Below are positions 50,251-59,712 of a stretch of DNA of 64,000 nt, in pieces. A program made the translations under genes and the position numbers. The notes beneath the pieces are model-generated. The model saw nothing but the letters and a program-made list of their open reading frames with translations. It was not told the origin of the DNA and ran no database searches. The first letter of the stretch is position 1. Each line of letters opens with the position of its first letter. Source of the DNA: Flabesymbios commensalis (taxonomy: Eukaryota; Annelida; Polychaeta; Terebellida; Flabelligeridae); NCBI GenBank assembly GCA_964017125.1, contig OZ024915.1, positions 72,422,032-72,486,031 of the forward strand. The letters are read 5' to 3'.

Positions 50251-53200
50251 CTGTGACATTCAGAATCAGATAAAACACATTTATAATTATGACTTTATAT
50301 ATACAACTGAAGTATATGCCCAATATGCAGATATAATGTTAAAATGACATTCATTGAACCAAGGGGAGGGGGGTGTCGTATATTTATTCAAAGTAAAATG
50401 TTACAAAACTTTTTATATTAACTATATTATATATCATTAAAAGGTTTATTCTTTTGCTTTTTGGTCACATTTTTAAAATGTGAACAGCTGTCTCAGAGAT
50501 TCTAAGCAGGGAATAGAGAGTTAATGTGCATCAAGTACAGATCAATTATAATGGTAGAACTATGCTACTATAATCAGTCAGGCGCGTTCGAACTGTTGAT
50601 TATGAGTGATTTTCATTGCGGTGGGATGTGTTTAAGTCAGTTAAATCCCTTAAAGCTCTACATTCTTAGATTTAAAAAAGGCATCGGCCTTCGGCCTCGG
50701 CCCTTTTCAAAACTAAGAATGTAGACCTCCTCGGGCTTTATCCTATAAATGAATGACTCACCCATCAGAGTTATAGTGAGGAATAGATGAGTATATAACA
50801 CATGGTGTAGGCATACTTGTAGATACTGGTAAAACAGTTGAAAATGTATGACTGTCTGTGACGTTTTCAGTACCAGGTGCTGTACATCCACAAAAAGATA
50901 ATGGAAGTATAGGATGGCGTACAGGTCTGAGCACAGCCTCTGCTGCAAGCCAGGCAGGTATGGAGAACCCAACAACAGCACCAATAGCACAACTCTACAA
51001 AAATGTAAAATAAAGGGGAAGATGTGAGTGAGTGAGTGAGTGAGTGAGTGATGAGTGAGTGAGTGAGTGAGTGAGTGAGTGAGTGAGTGAGTGAGTGAGT
51101 GAGTGAGTGAGTGAGTGAGTGAGTGAGTGAGTGAGTGAGTGAGTGAGTGAGTGAGTGCTGGTCAATGCCATTAGAAGCAAATGGAGAGTGCAGGTTTAAA
51201 ATAATAGACAAATCTATCGAGAGACTACCGACCTATTATTTTCGTAGCAGATATAGGCCTACGTCCTCGTATGTGTGACGTGGTCGTAATTCTCTGCGTG
51301 TAATTAAATTTTATGCGTTGGTGATTTAGTGAGATAACAAAGTTATTGCTGATGCAAATTAACGGGTGTTACAGCAAATCGTCGACACACTCAGGGGAGT
51401 GCACAGCACAGATTTCAAAAAAATTCTGGGGATTTTTCGGAAGCCCAGTATTTTTCCAAATTTCAACCTCCCCCCCCCCCTATGACGAAAAGCTGCGCAC
51501 GCCCTGACAATGATATTAGAAATGAAAATACTGTGCCTAGTAATATATTATGACAAACTAAAGTGCAGTACAGTGTCTTGAAAAGTTAAATGACAGTAAC
51601 TGCTTATTTTACAAGTATCCGCCTTTGTAACTAGACCACACATTTTTGATAAATGTAGTTAAGGCCTACAGATTTTGGAGGACACCTTAGGCCAAGTGGC
51701 AGAAAAAAACCTAATATAATAATATTTTATTACTTTATTCATTATTCTGGCCATGCGACAGAATTAAAAATGAAATAGAAACCCTTTTGGTCATTTTTCG
51801 TGGCTTTCAAACAACTTTTAGGCGAATCTAAAAAACAAATACCAGAAAATTGCAAGTTTCCACTTTTCGGTAATATAGTCAGAGCAGTGCACTTACAGAG
51901 CAGTGTTACTGTAGGGCCTATGGTAGGCCTACTCACCAGCCAGTGGAACCAGTGAATTTGTTTCCAGAACGTCACACTATTTATAATGAGATCGGAAAAC
52001 CTAGTGCCTGCGTGGTAAGCGCGTGGTGAGCGCATGGTGCGAACTTGTTGGACGTAGTAGGATCGTAGTGAACACGTAGTAGAACGTGAAGGACGTGATC
52101 ATGAACGTGGTAAGAAACTAGTGGGGACCTGTAGGACGCAGTGTAAACCTGGCGTGAACGTAGTTAGGTCGCAGTGAGGACACAGAAAGGACGTAGTCTG
52201 AACTTGAAATCTACTTATTTTACATTTTGACCACGTCCGCACTGCGTTCAATCAACTTTAATTTATTTTCTGAGAACGTGGTGGACGTGGTGGAAACGTG
52301 GCCTGGTGTGACGGGGGCATTGCAGAGCAGTGTATGACCTACTTACCAGCCAGTCCACCCACGGGAATAACAATGCCATGAAGAAAATGCCGGCCTGTGG
52401 TCCCGTCACCAGGGATACAAGTGTTAGAGCGATGGTGAAAAGAGTGTCGTCTATTCTGTTGATAAACAGCGCAAACAGGATCACCAGTCCACCTGTGATC
52501 ACAGCTGAAAAATAGGGTTAACCCTTGAGACTCTATCGTCACATTTAACATTTTACATTTTAACCAACAAGGTAATAAATGGAAATTTTCACTCACTTGA
52601 AATTGTGTCTCGATCGCTGACCCGATTCACAACTTCAAACTGTGCGTGAACATTTTTCACATTTGACAAAATAAAGGTCAACGATTTTGAAATCTTTTTG
52701 ATTGATGTCACGTTTTATGTCTGAAAGCTGGTATTTAATGTGCTAAAAACCTAAATATAATTGGGACCGGCGATTAAATGGTTGTACTACACATGGCATA
52801 TTTTGGTTACAAATCTCAGATTTGAAATTTGTATAATCCACCAGAATAAGCACGTTGTGGGCTTTAATTTGAGATATATATTTGTGGATTTTACGAAATC
52901 AGTTCATATCTATCACTTCAACCCTCATATAAACAATAGAGACCCATGTTTTTTTCAATTTGAAATCATAACAAATTTCTTAGTTAGCACTTTTCTTTTA
53001 AATTTCAATACCCGATACCTATGTTTTGGTAATCTGAAGTCTAAAGTCCATCTTCGCACAGCAATTTGTCAATATACGGATTCTATGGATTAACCTTAAA
53101 ACCGCTGACCTAAATAGTTACAATTTTCACCCACTTGAAGTTGTGCCTCGCTGCCACGACTCACAACTTCAAGTGGGTGGAAATTACTGGTATTAAATTT

Positions 53201-56200
53201 TGTTTCATTTGACACCCAACATTTGCAAATTTTGATGTTAAAACATTCATTTCATTCTCAATATCAGTCAGTTGATCAGATAATACAACGACTTACTTAT
53301 TATCTTTCCTGAGTATGTCTCCATTTTTTCTGTGATAGGTTTTTTATACCTGAACTCATAAGCTTGCTGTACCACATCTCTGGTCAGATTGGTGGATAAG
53401 GCGTGGTAAATAGATGAGAGGGAGCTGAGAGCGGCGCTCATTATACCCGCCATGAAGAGGCCAGGCACCCCTCTAAGGAAACCAAGGATTCTCATCATCA
53501 TTAAAGGCACCATCTAAGAAACAAAAGAAGGCAATATTGTTCTGACTGGATGGGTGTAGTCTGTGCTGGTTCAGATATTGTACTCTCCAATTAACCATTA
53601 AGACGATGGATAATATATTAATGTAATTCTATACACGTGCTCTTGGATTTTAAATACTCCATATTTTGGAGTAGGCTCACATTGAATTGCTCATCAATAA
53701 ATTTACAACCGATGCTCATTTTAGAACATTTCATACTCTTAAACTTAAATAACAACCAGGACGAGAGAGGACTAGGTTATTCTCTCCCATGATATAAATT
53801 GAAATATGTTTCGTCATTTGAAGTGCAGCTTATAATGATATTTGCAAAGTTCCGCCCAACTCAAAATATTATGAAAAAAAGTGACGTACGTCATACCTGA
53901 TCTGCACGACTGACTTCTCCTGTGATCGTGGGGGTACAACTTCCAAAATAGGCGAACAGGATGAGTCCAGTCAGGGCGAGCGTAGAAGACACCAAAACAA
54001 ACATAGGAATGTTCAGAAGAACCAACCTGCAAATAAATGAAACTGTAATGGTTCTCATGTAAACGGTATGGAAAAGTTTTCTTGGCTTCTTGGCAAAGTT
54101 ATATATGCCTCGATGACTGTCATCTTTGTTTACAAGTTATGTGATACATTTGTGGGAATTGTGTTGTCGAAGGCCTGTACCAAATTAGATCTCATACAAT
54201 AAGTGCATTTCAAGTTAAATTCACACTAAATTGATTCTTCATAACCTATGTTCTTCTTTCTTTGTCACTCTTGCAGACAGATAATAACAAAACATTTTCG
54301 GCTTGTTGCAAAATTATAAAAGATAAACTAAGAAAAATTCATTCAATCACGGATTCATAAAACATTTAAATCATGAAAATGCAGTTAATCCATTCTCACA
54401 TGAGAGCCGTTTTAAAATAAACATTAAAAAATAATTTAATCCATATGGTATAAGCATTGATGTCAACTCCCGCTACTAAAATGAGATCTGTAATGGTTCC
54501 ATATTAAATCAAATGAGTTTTCGTTTCAAATAAAAATAATGTGCTTCAGATACTCTGCATTCATAAAAAACATAACAAAGTAGGCCCATTACCAGACAGC
54601 AATAAAATCCCGAGTCACATCACGGGTAATATTCTTTGTAAGATCGGGGTTTGATCCCAGAGTTTTGCAATGCACCTGACTGTACTTTCTTATTCAGGTC
54701 CCCAGAGCCGTAACTCTGGCATGGAGTAAGCAACAATAATATCTTTCATTTATTATGACAAGATATGACTGTAGGATGGCTTGACAGGTTAACTCTCCTG
54801 TTCACGGCTTACGATACATACAGCTTAATTCTACACTCGTCTAGTCATGTCCTTCTTTTTATTCTCTCAAGCAGTAGATCAAAATACATTTATTTGGTTG
54901 GTTAGTTTGATGGTGATTCTTGACCGAGCCTGGTTGGGCCTTTAGCCTAGGTATCCCCCCGCCATCCTTTACCCCTAGGCCGGTCTTAGGCCAGGGCGGG
55001 AGTCTCCCCTCCATCCCATCCGTAAACTCGGCTTAGGCAGGGGGCGGAGGTTTCATTTTTTAACCGGATTTGGTATGGCCTATAATACTACCAGATGCGA
55101 GCTTGGTAAAATTACTCTCTCTGGGCTACCCCGCAGTCGGCCAGTGGGGCGCCAAAAGAAGGCTTGATTTAATTATTCTCTTGGGGCATCCCAGTCTCTG
55201 ATTACGCTGCATAGCCGTGTGATCTCCCCCAGTCATGACGGCTTCTGATGTGACCCGGGCGAACTCTCAGCAATCACTGCTAGGTGCGGAATGTGTTTGC
55301 AACGGCTTGATTACCTCCGCTTACAGGGTCCATAGTGGCTCAGACAAACACCTTTATCATCGGGCATAATTATAGCCTTGATTGCGTAAATGCCCAGCTT
55401 GCCCGAGCCACGGCTGGTCCTGGTGTTACTCTTACTCACTCACTCACTCACACACTCAACCGCTCGCTCGCTTGCTTGCTTGTTCGATCGTTTGTGTGTT
55501 CATGTGTTTGTTAGTTAATTCATTCATTCATTCTTTCATTCATTCATTCATTCATTCATTCATTCATTCATTCATTCATTCATTCATTCATTCATTCATT
55601 CATTCATTCATTCATTCATTCATTCATTCATTCATTCATTCATTCATTCATTCATTCATTCATTCATTCATTCATTCATTCATTCATTCATTCATTCATT
55701 CATTCATTCATTCATTCATTCATTCATTCATTCATTCATTCATTTATTCATTCATTTATTTATTCATTCATTCATTCATTCATTCATTCATAGCTTGCTC
55801 ACATTTGTGCTTTTCTAGGCGTACTGACGACCATGTAGCGCTGTATGAACATCTGGTTTGACATGTACGGCAGGAATACGCGGGTGAATCCGCCAAATAG
55901 GTAGGTCCAGAACGTGGAACGAATCAGAGGATCCGGGTTAAACCTGAAAAAACAATTGTATTCATATATAATATTACAAACTTTTTACCCACAAATTTCT
56001 AGTTTTATATCTTGCTGTGCACAAACACATTATTCTCCAGTGAAAATAACCTAATATTAAAGCCTACCTGTTGAAGTTAATCCTGCCGCCCTCTTCCGCC
56101 TTCTCCCACATTGCACCGAACCCCCCGATGTCAATCAGGCCACCAATAACCATGGCCATATAGCCGAACACCAGTATAGCAAGCTGTAGTGTGTCTGTCC

Positions 56201-58303
56201 ATACCACAGCCTTAATGCCACCCTAAAAACAATAACCATGGCTATATGGCACCAGTATGACCAGCTGTAGGGTGTCTGCCAATACCACAGCCTTAATACC
56301 GCCCTAGTGGAAAAAACAGCATGATCATCATGAATTTTATTATCAACATGGTGTAAATGGTCAGCAGCAGGACGTAAATGGTCAGCAGCAGGGCGTAAAT
56401 GGTCAGTAGCAGGGTGTAAATGATCAGCAGCAAGGTGTAAATGATCAGCAGCAGGATGTAAATGGTCAGCAGCAGGGTGTGAATGGTCAATAGCAGGGTG
56501 TGAATGGCCAGCAGCAGGGCGTAAATGATGAAAGGCAAGGCGTGAATGGTCAGTAGCAGGATGTAAATGGTCAGCAGCAGGGTGTAAATGGCCAGCAGCA
56601 GGACGTAATTGGTCAGAAGCAGGGTGTAAATGGTCAGCAGCAGGGCGTAAATGGTCAGCAACAGGACGTAATTGGTCAGCAGCAGGGTGTAAATGGTCAG
56701 CAGCAGGACGTAATTGGTCAGAAGCAGGGTGTAAATGGTCAGCAGCAGGGCGTAAATGGTCAGCAACAGGGTGTAAAAGGTCAGCAGCAGGGCGTAAATG
56801 GTCAGAAGCAGGGTGTAAATAATCAGCAGCAGGGCGTAAATGGTCAGCAGCAGGGCGTAAATGGTCAGCAACAGGGCGTAAATGGTCAGCAGCAGGGTGT
56901 AAATGGTCAGCAGCAGGGTGTAAATGATCAGCAGCAGGGTGTAAATCACTGGCAGCCGTAGTGCTAGAGAAGCTATTCTTGTTGCGATATGGTGCTGCTC
57001 AGCCTGATATTAGTATAGTCAATAATGGTCAATACATGTATAATATATCAAACCGAACAGTAGCATATCGCAACAATAATAGCTCTACAATAAGCAGCTC
57101 TACGGGTGCCAGTGGGGTAAATGGTCACCAGTATGGCGTGAATGGTCAGCAACAGGTTATAAATGGTCAGCAGCAGGGCGTAAATAATCAACATCAGGGT
57201 GTGAAATAAATTTAATCACTTAAAGTTGTGGGTCGCGGTAGCGAGACACAACTTTAAGTGTGTAAAAATGTAAATTATCTAATTCTTTAATTTAGCGTTT
57301 ACATAAAAACGAATGTTGTTGTGTGAACAAAAGATTTGGACCAACATTGTGAGAATTCTGGAATGGCACATCGAAACTCAAAAATAATAATTCTAAACAT
57401 ACAAGAATGAATTAACATGGTAGTGATAGTAAAATGCTGATAGTGATAGTTATGAAAAAGGTGTGCACTAATAGTCTGTCCAGCGGTGGAGGATTGTCCA
57501 AAATGAAAGTAAGCTTTACGCGGTCATTTCTCAGGCGATTTTTATGAAAATATAGAGTATTTCAAAAGTTTCAAAAGCCTATTTGACATGTATTTTAAAA
57601 TTTTTGATGACCCCCCTCTATAAACCCATTAATTTCATTCCGGTTTACTCTCAGAATTGTGTTGCATGTCAAATGGTCTATCTTTTGAAATACTCACTGA
57701 AATTTTCAGGGGTGTTGCCAAATCATCAGATAAGAATGGTTTCAAAATTTCGTGAAAATCCCTTGAGAATTGACTGAGCAATACCTGAAAAGCTTACTTT
57801 CATTTTTGAAGCTAGTCTACATAATATACATTAAAAATTCTACAGACGTATAGGCCCCTATGGGAAGAAATATTGAATTGTATTTTAATTAAAAGCAAAA
57901 TAGTCCTACCAAACTACTGTAGAAAATGCAGATCAGTCCAATAGATATTACTAATATTTCTAACTTGACGCCGGTAACTGAAAAAAAAAGATTGTTAAAG
58001 CTACATAATTATATTATACAGAATAAGCAATAAATTACACTTGTGTGCAAACTGTCTACACCTTTAAACTGTATTTCTAAATAGACCGTTGGTTTACCAC
58101 AAATATAATGATACACAGTGAAAACAGTATCCATGTTATCATGAAACTAGAAAAACTTCTCGATCAACGGTGATAAGCTCAACCCTATGGTGCAGCTAAA
58201 TATAATTTTACGTGTTTTATTCTAATGAATCCTCTAGAAATATATAGTCACCCAATTGTAGCGCCAAACACGGAGCATAAAGAAAAATAGCCACAACCGG
58301 CAG
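50150..58303 (-). CDS. SLC5-family sodium/solute symporter (SLC5A8-like), 5' part outside
   Basis: Sodium-driven plasma-membrane transporter of the SSF fold. It is closest by eye to the monocarboxylate/multivitamin/iodide group (SLC5A5, A6, A8, A12). Supported exons on the minus strand: 58303-58252, 57977-57910, 56222-56068, 55943-55803, 54026-53897, 53513-53297, 52504-52347, 50994-50762, 50250-50150; about 418 codons, phases consistent throughout. They match human SLC5A8 from about its third transmembrane helix to its last. Marks: YAPCLAL, FYSSLGGIKAVVWTDTLQ, FNPDPLIRSTFW, MAGIMSAALSSLSS, and an extracellular loop with a glycosylation site (NVT). The N-terminal two or three helices are missing and presumably lie beyond 58.3 kb. 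Substrate cannot be told from sequence. Confidence 0.92.
50543..50745. repeat. Element with CTACATTCTTAG hairpin beside an SLC5 donor
   Basis: Same family as 10905-11095. The hairpin (CTCTACATTCTTAG with its inverse around CATCGGCCTTCGGCC) ends about 17 nt from the donor of SLC5 exon 8. Confidence 0.7.
50762..50994 (-). CDS. SLC5 exon 8: helix and extracellular loop
   Basis: Acceptor TTTTGTAG, donor GATGG|GTGAGT. Encodes SCAIGAVVGFSIPAWLAAEA, then a Ser/Thr-rich loop with NVTDSHTF, matching the long loop of SLC5A8. It is the best example here of an exon hemmed in by repeats on both sides. Confidence 0.9.
51026..51156. repeat. (GTGA)n microsatellite
   Basis: Nearly pure tetranucleotide with one slip at about 51050. 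On the transcribed strand it ends 31 nt before the acceptor of SLC5 exon 8. Confidence 0.97.
51160..52340 (-). other. SLC5 intron sequence
   Basis: Includes a C11 tract near 51470 and, at about 52010-52290, degenerate short repeats rich in ACGTAGT/ACGTGGT. No exon or intact element identified. Confidence 0.4.
52347..52504 (-). CDS. SLC5 exon 7
   Basis: Acceptor CTATTTTTCAG, donor TGGCTG|GTAAGT. Encodes VITGGLVILFALFINRIDDT, then LFTIALTLVSLVTGPQAG and FPWVDWL: two helices aligned with human MAALASLMG and MVGGPLMGLFALGILVPF. Confidence 0.9.
52517..52783. repeat. Family B palindromic element, diverged
   Basis: Starts GGTTAACCCTTGAG, stem CACTTGAAATTGTG with inverse at about 52592-52640. It lies 12 nt outside the exon 7 acceptor side. 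Confidence 0.6.
53091..53277. repeat. Family B palindromic element, diverged
   Basis: Stem CACCCACTTGAAGTTGTG with inverse at 53130-53180; eroded ends. About 20 nt beyond the donor of SLC5 exon 6. Confidence 0.6.
53297..53513 (-). CDS. SLC5 exon 6
   Basis: Acceptor TTTGTTTCTTAG, donor ATAATAA|GTAAGT. Encodes MVPLMMMRILGFLRGVPGLF, then MAGIMSAALSSLSSIYHALS, the sodium-site helix of SSF proteins (human FVACAYSGTLSTVSSSINAL). Confidence 0.92.
53897..54026 (-). CDS. SLC5 exon 5
   Basis: Acceptor TTTATTTGCAG, donor GATCAG|GTATGA. Encodes LVLLNIPMFVLVSSTLALTG, then LILFAYFGSCTPTITGEVSR and ADQ, same length as the human segment SLYINLVGLW ... SAPDQ. Confidence 0.9.
54030..54890 (-). other. SLC5 intron, anonymous part
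   Basis: AT-rich sequence with no recognised element. Confidence 0.4.
54893..55500. repeat. GC-rich block leading into the CATT array
   Basis: Composition differs sharply from its AT-rich surroundings: TAGCCTAGGTATCCCCCCGC, GTCTTAGGCCAGGGCGGGAG and similar. It ends in CACTCACTCACTC and CGCTCGCTCGCTTGC runs just before the microsatellite. It may be an old dispersed repeat; I cannot name it and see no open frame of note. Confidence 0.4.
55516..55792. repeat. (CATT)n microsatellite
   Basis: About 275 bp of nearly pure CATT. On the transcribed strand it begins about 10 nt after the donor of SLC5 exon 4. The open frame through it is spurious. Confidence 0.97.
55803..55943 (-). CDS. SLC5 exon 4
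   Basis: Acceptor TTTTTTCAG, donor GCACAAAT|GTGAGC. Encodes FNPDPLIRSTFWTYLFGGFT through QMFIQRYMVVSTPRKAQ. An earlier GT (GTCA|GTACGC) was rejected because only the later one gives the right phase and the same length as human QRYISCKSRFQAKL. Confidence 0.9.
56068..56222 (-). CDS. SLC5 exon 3
   Basis: Acceptor TTGTTTTTAG, donor AACAG|GTAGGC. Encodes GGIKAVVWTDTLQLAILVFG, then YMAMVIGGLIDIGGFGAMWE and RINFN. GGIKAVVWTD is diagnostic of this transporter group. Confidence 0.94.
56233..56308 (-). pseudogene. Partial duplicate of SLC5 exon 3 with acceptor
   Basis: On the minus strand CCACTAG|GGCGGTATTAAG and the following 60 nt match the start of exon 3 with about ten changes, up to CATGGTTATTG. 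There it runs straight into the real acceptor. The copied acceptor (TTTTTTCCACTAG) still looks usable. Confidence 0.85.
56340..56950. repeat. 21 bp minisatellite in SLC5 intron
   Basis: About 28 units of GGTCAGCAGCAGGGTGTAAA plus T (plus strand), with changes AT/GC at a few positions. Because 21 is a multiple of three it keeps one minus-strand frame open for 218 codons (Leu-Leu-Leu-Thr-Ile-Tyr repeats), which is not a gene. It lies next to the duplicated exon piece. Confidence 0.95.
57110..57210. repeat. Outlying units of the same minisatellite
   Basis: Four or five diverged units (GGTCACCAGTATGGCGTGAA, GGTCAGCAACAGGTTATAAA). A unique-looking stretch of about 150 bp separates them from the main array. 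They retain CACCAGTATG, also present in exon 3. Confidence 0.8.
57213..57262. repeat. Family B stem only
   Basis: CACTTAAAGTTGTGGGTCGC and its inverse; the outer arms are missing. Confidence 0.6.
57502..57802. repeat. Family H inverted-repeat element
   Basis: Ends AAATGAAAGTAAGCTTT and AAAAGCTTACTTTCATTTT, inner arms AGTATTTCAAAAG and CTTTTGAAATACT. The two relics near 43.1-44.8 kb belong to the same family. Confidence 0.7.
57910..57977 (-). CDS. SLC5 exon 2 of those seen
   Basis: Acceptor TTTTTTTTTCAG, donor AGTTTG|GTAGGA. Encodes VTGVKLEILVISIGLICIFY then SSL; human [20 protein letters not shown]. Confidence 0.9.
58252..58303 (-). CDS. SLC5 first visible exon
   Basis: Acceptor TTTTTTTTCAG, donor CAATTGG|GTGACT. 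Encodes LPVVAIFLYAPCLALQL, aligned with human YTGIVIYAPALALNQ. Not the start of the protein: about 145 residues precede it in relatives. Confidence 0.85.
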
Positions 58304-59026
58304 CTGAAAAAAAAGGATAAAAGCATATCGTAAATATATGTTCATGATCATAAGCACTGTGAACAGTACCACTCTGCCAAGCCAAAAGGCAGTAACTGCT
58401 CACTTATAAATAAGCCGTTACTACGTTTTTGCAGAATAGTAAAAGTAGCAGTTACTTGGCTTTGCAGAAAACTATATGAAAATCCAGGGCCATAGCAACC
58501 GGTTCTGTTGGTCCGGTATTCACCAGACCAATATTCCGGCAGAATGCATCATTTAAAATGTCAAATTTCGAAATTTTCGTGGGGGCTGGGGGGCATGCCT
58601 CCACACCCCCATAGACAACCCCATCCCCCACACACCGGAGTAATCAATATCTCGTGGCTACGGCCGTGAAATTAGTAGTTATTTAGCATTGGAGACAAGT
58701 ATTTGATCAATCAAAGGTCACTGACATGTAACTGTACACGACAATGTACTTGAACGCGATTTCATACACCTATGCTCACCAGTTTATATTCAACATTAGA
58801 TCACATTTCATTGTATACTCATGACAGTCCTAGGGTGTCTTGCGCTTTTTCTTGTTGTTATGGTATGAAAGGATTATCTTCCAGCCCAATTGGGCCAAAA
58901 TGTATACCATTTACATATATACAAAAACAGACTATTAAAACATATATAAATTTTAACTACATGTCTCAACAACATGTGGTTCAACTGGTTTACACAATGT
59001 GAACCTAATTTCTGAGATCGAAGAAA
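58304..59026. other. SLC5 intron or upstream sequence
   Basis: An imperfect hairpin around CCAAGCCAAAAGGCAGTAACTG (58378-58480) and a GC-rich inverted-repeat fragment (58480-58670). No exon for the missing symporter N-terminus found. Confidence 0.4.
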
Positions 59027-59712
59027 TAGGCCAAGAGTATTAGGTTTGGTACCGGAACAAATTTATAACAAGCTGACAATTTCAGGAAATGTTCTGAAAA
59101 CTATTCCTCACAACATACTAAAAGTCCCCAAGAATCCACCCTGGGCCTTCTGAGAAATTCAAGATGACGTCCAAGATGGCCGCAAATTTCACATTTTGTC
59201 ATATTGTGGGCCCAAATCATCTTAAAATGTCATTAATGAGTCTAAATATATGCTTTTTGGGGCGAGGTATTCGATAAAAGCAACAATAATATTTTCAATG
59301 ATTTTTTACATATACAATATGAAAACCATTCACCTATTGTATGCGTATTGATGTTGACATAATGTACTTAGAAGGTATCAAAATCAAAATCAATCCACAT
59401 CTTAATACTAATAAAAAATGTTTTTAACATTGGCACAGGCCACTTTTTTTAATCTTAGATTTCAATCCTCATCATCAGTGTGTGAACGGTCATCATTGTC
59501 ATCTTCATTCAGCAAGGGTGCGTCTGCTACATTGTTTTGCATGTTTGACCACTAGATTTTGCACACAAGGTGGAACAGTGTACACCAGTCTTCCTACAGC
59601 CACACGAAACTCCACAGCCATCTGCTTTGCACCCACAAGATATCATGTTAAGCAAAGTTTCTGGAGCTATGGGACGATCAGAGTCAATTGGAGTAAGTAG
59701 GCCCTATGTCCT

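Noticed and set aside
54027-55824. A 22 nt micro-exon between SLC5 exons 4 and 5
   Set aside because: It was needed only if exon 4 ended at GTCA|GTACGC. The later donor CAAAT|GTGAGC restores phase and full alignment without it.
56293-56949. Minus-strand 218-codon frame of Leu-Leu-Leu-Thr-Ile-Tyr repeats, possible membrane protein
   Set aside because: Product of the 21 bp minisatellite, whose length is a multiple of three; no flanking coding sequence.
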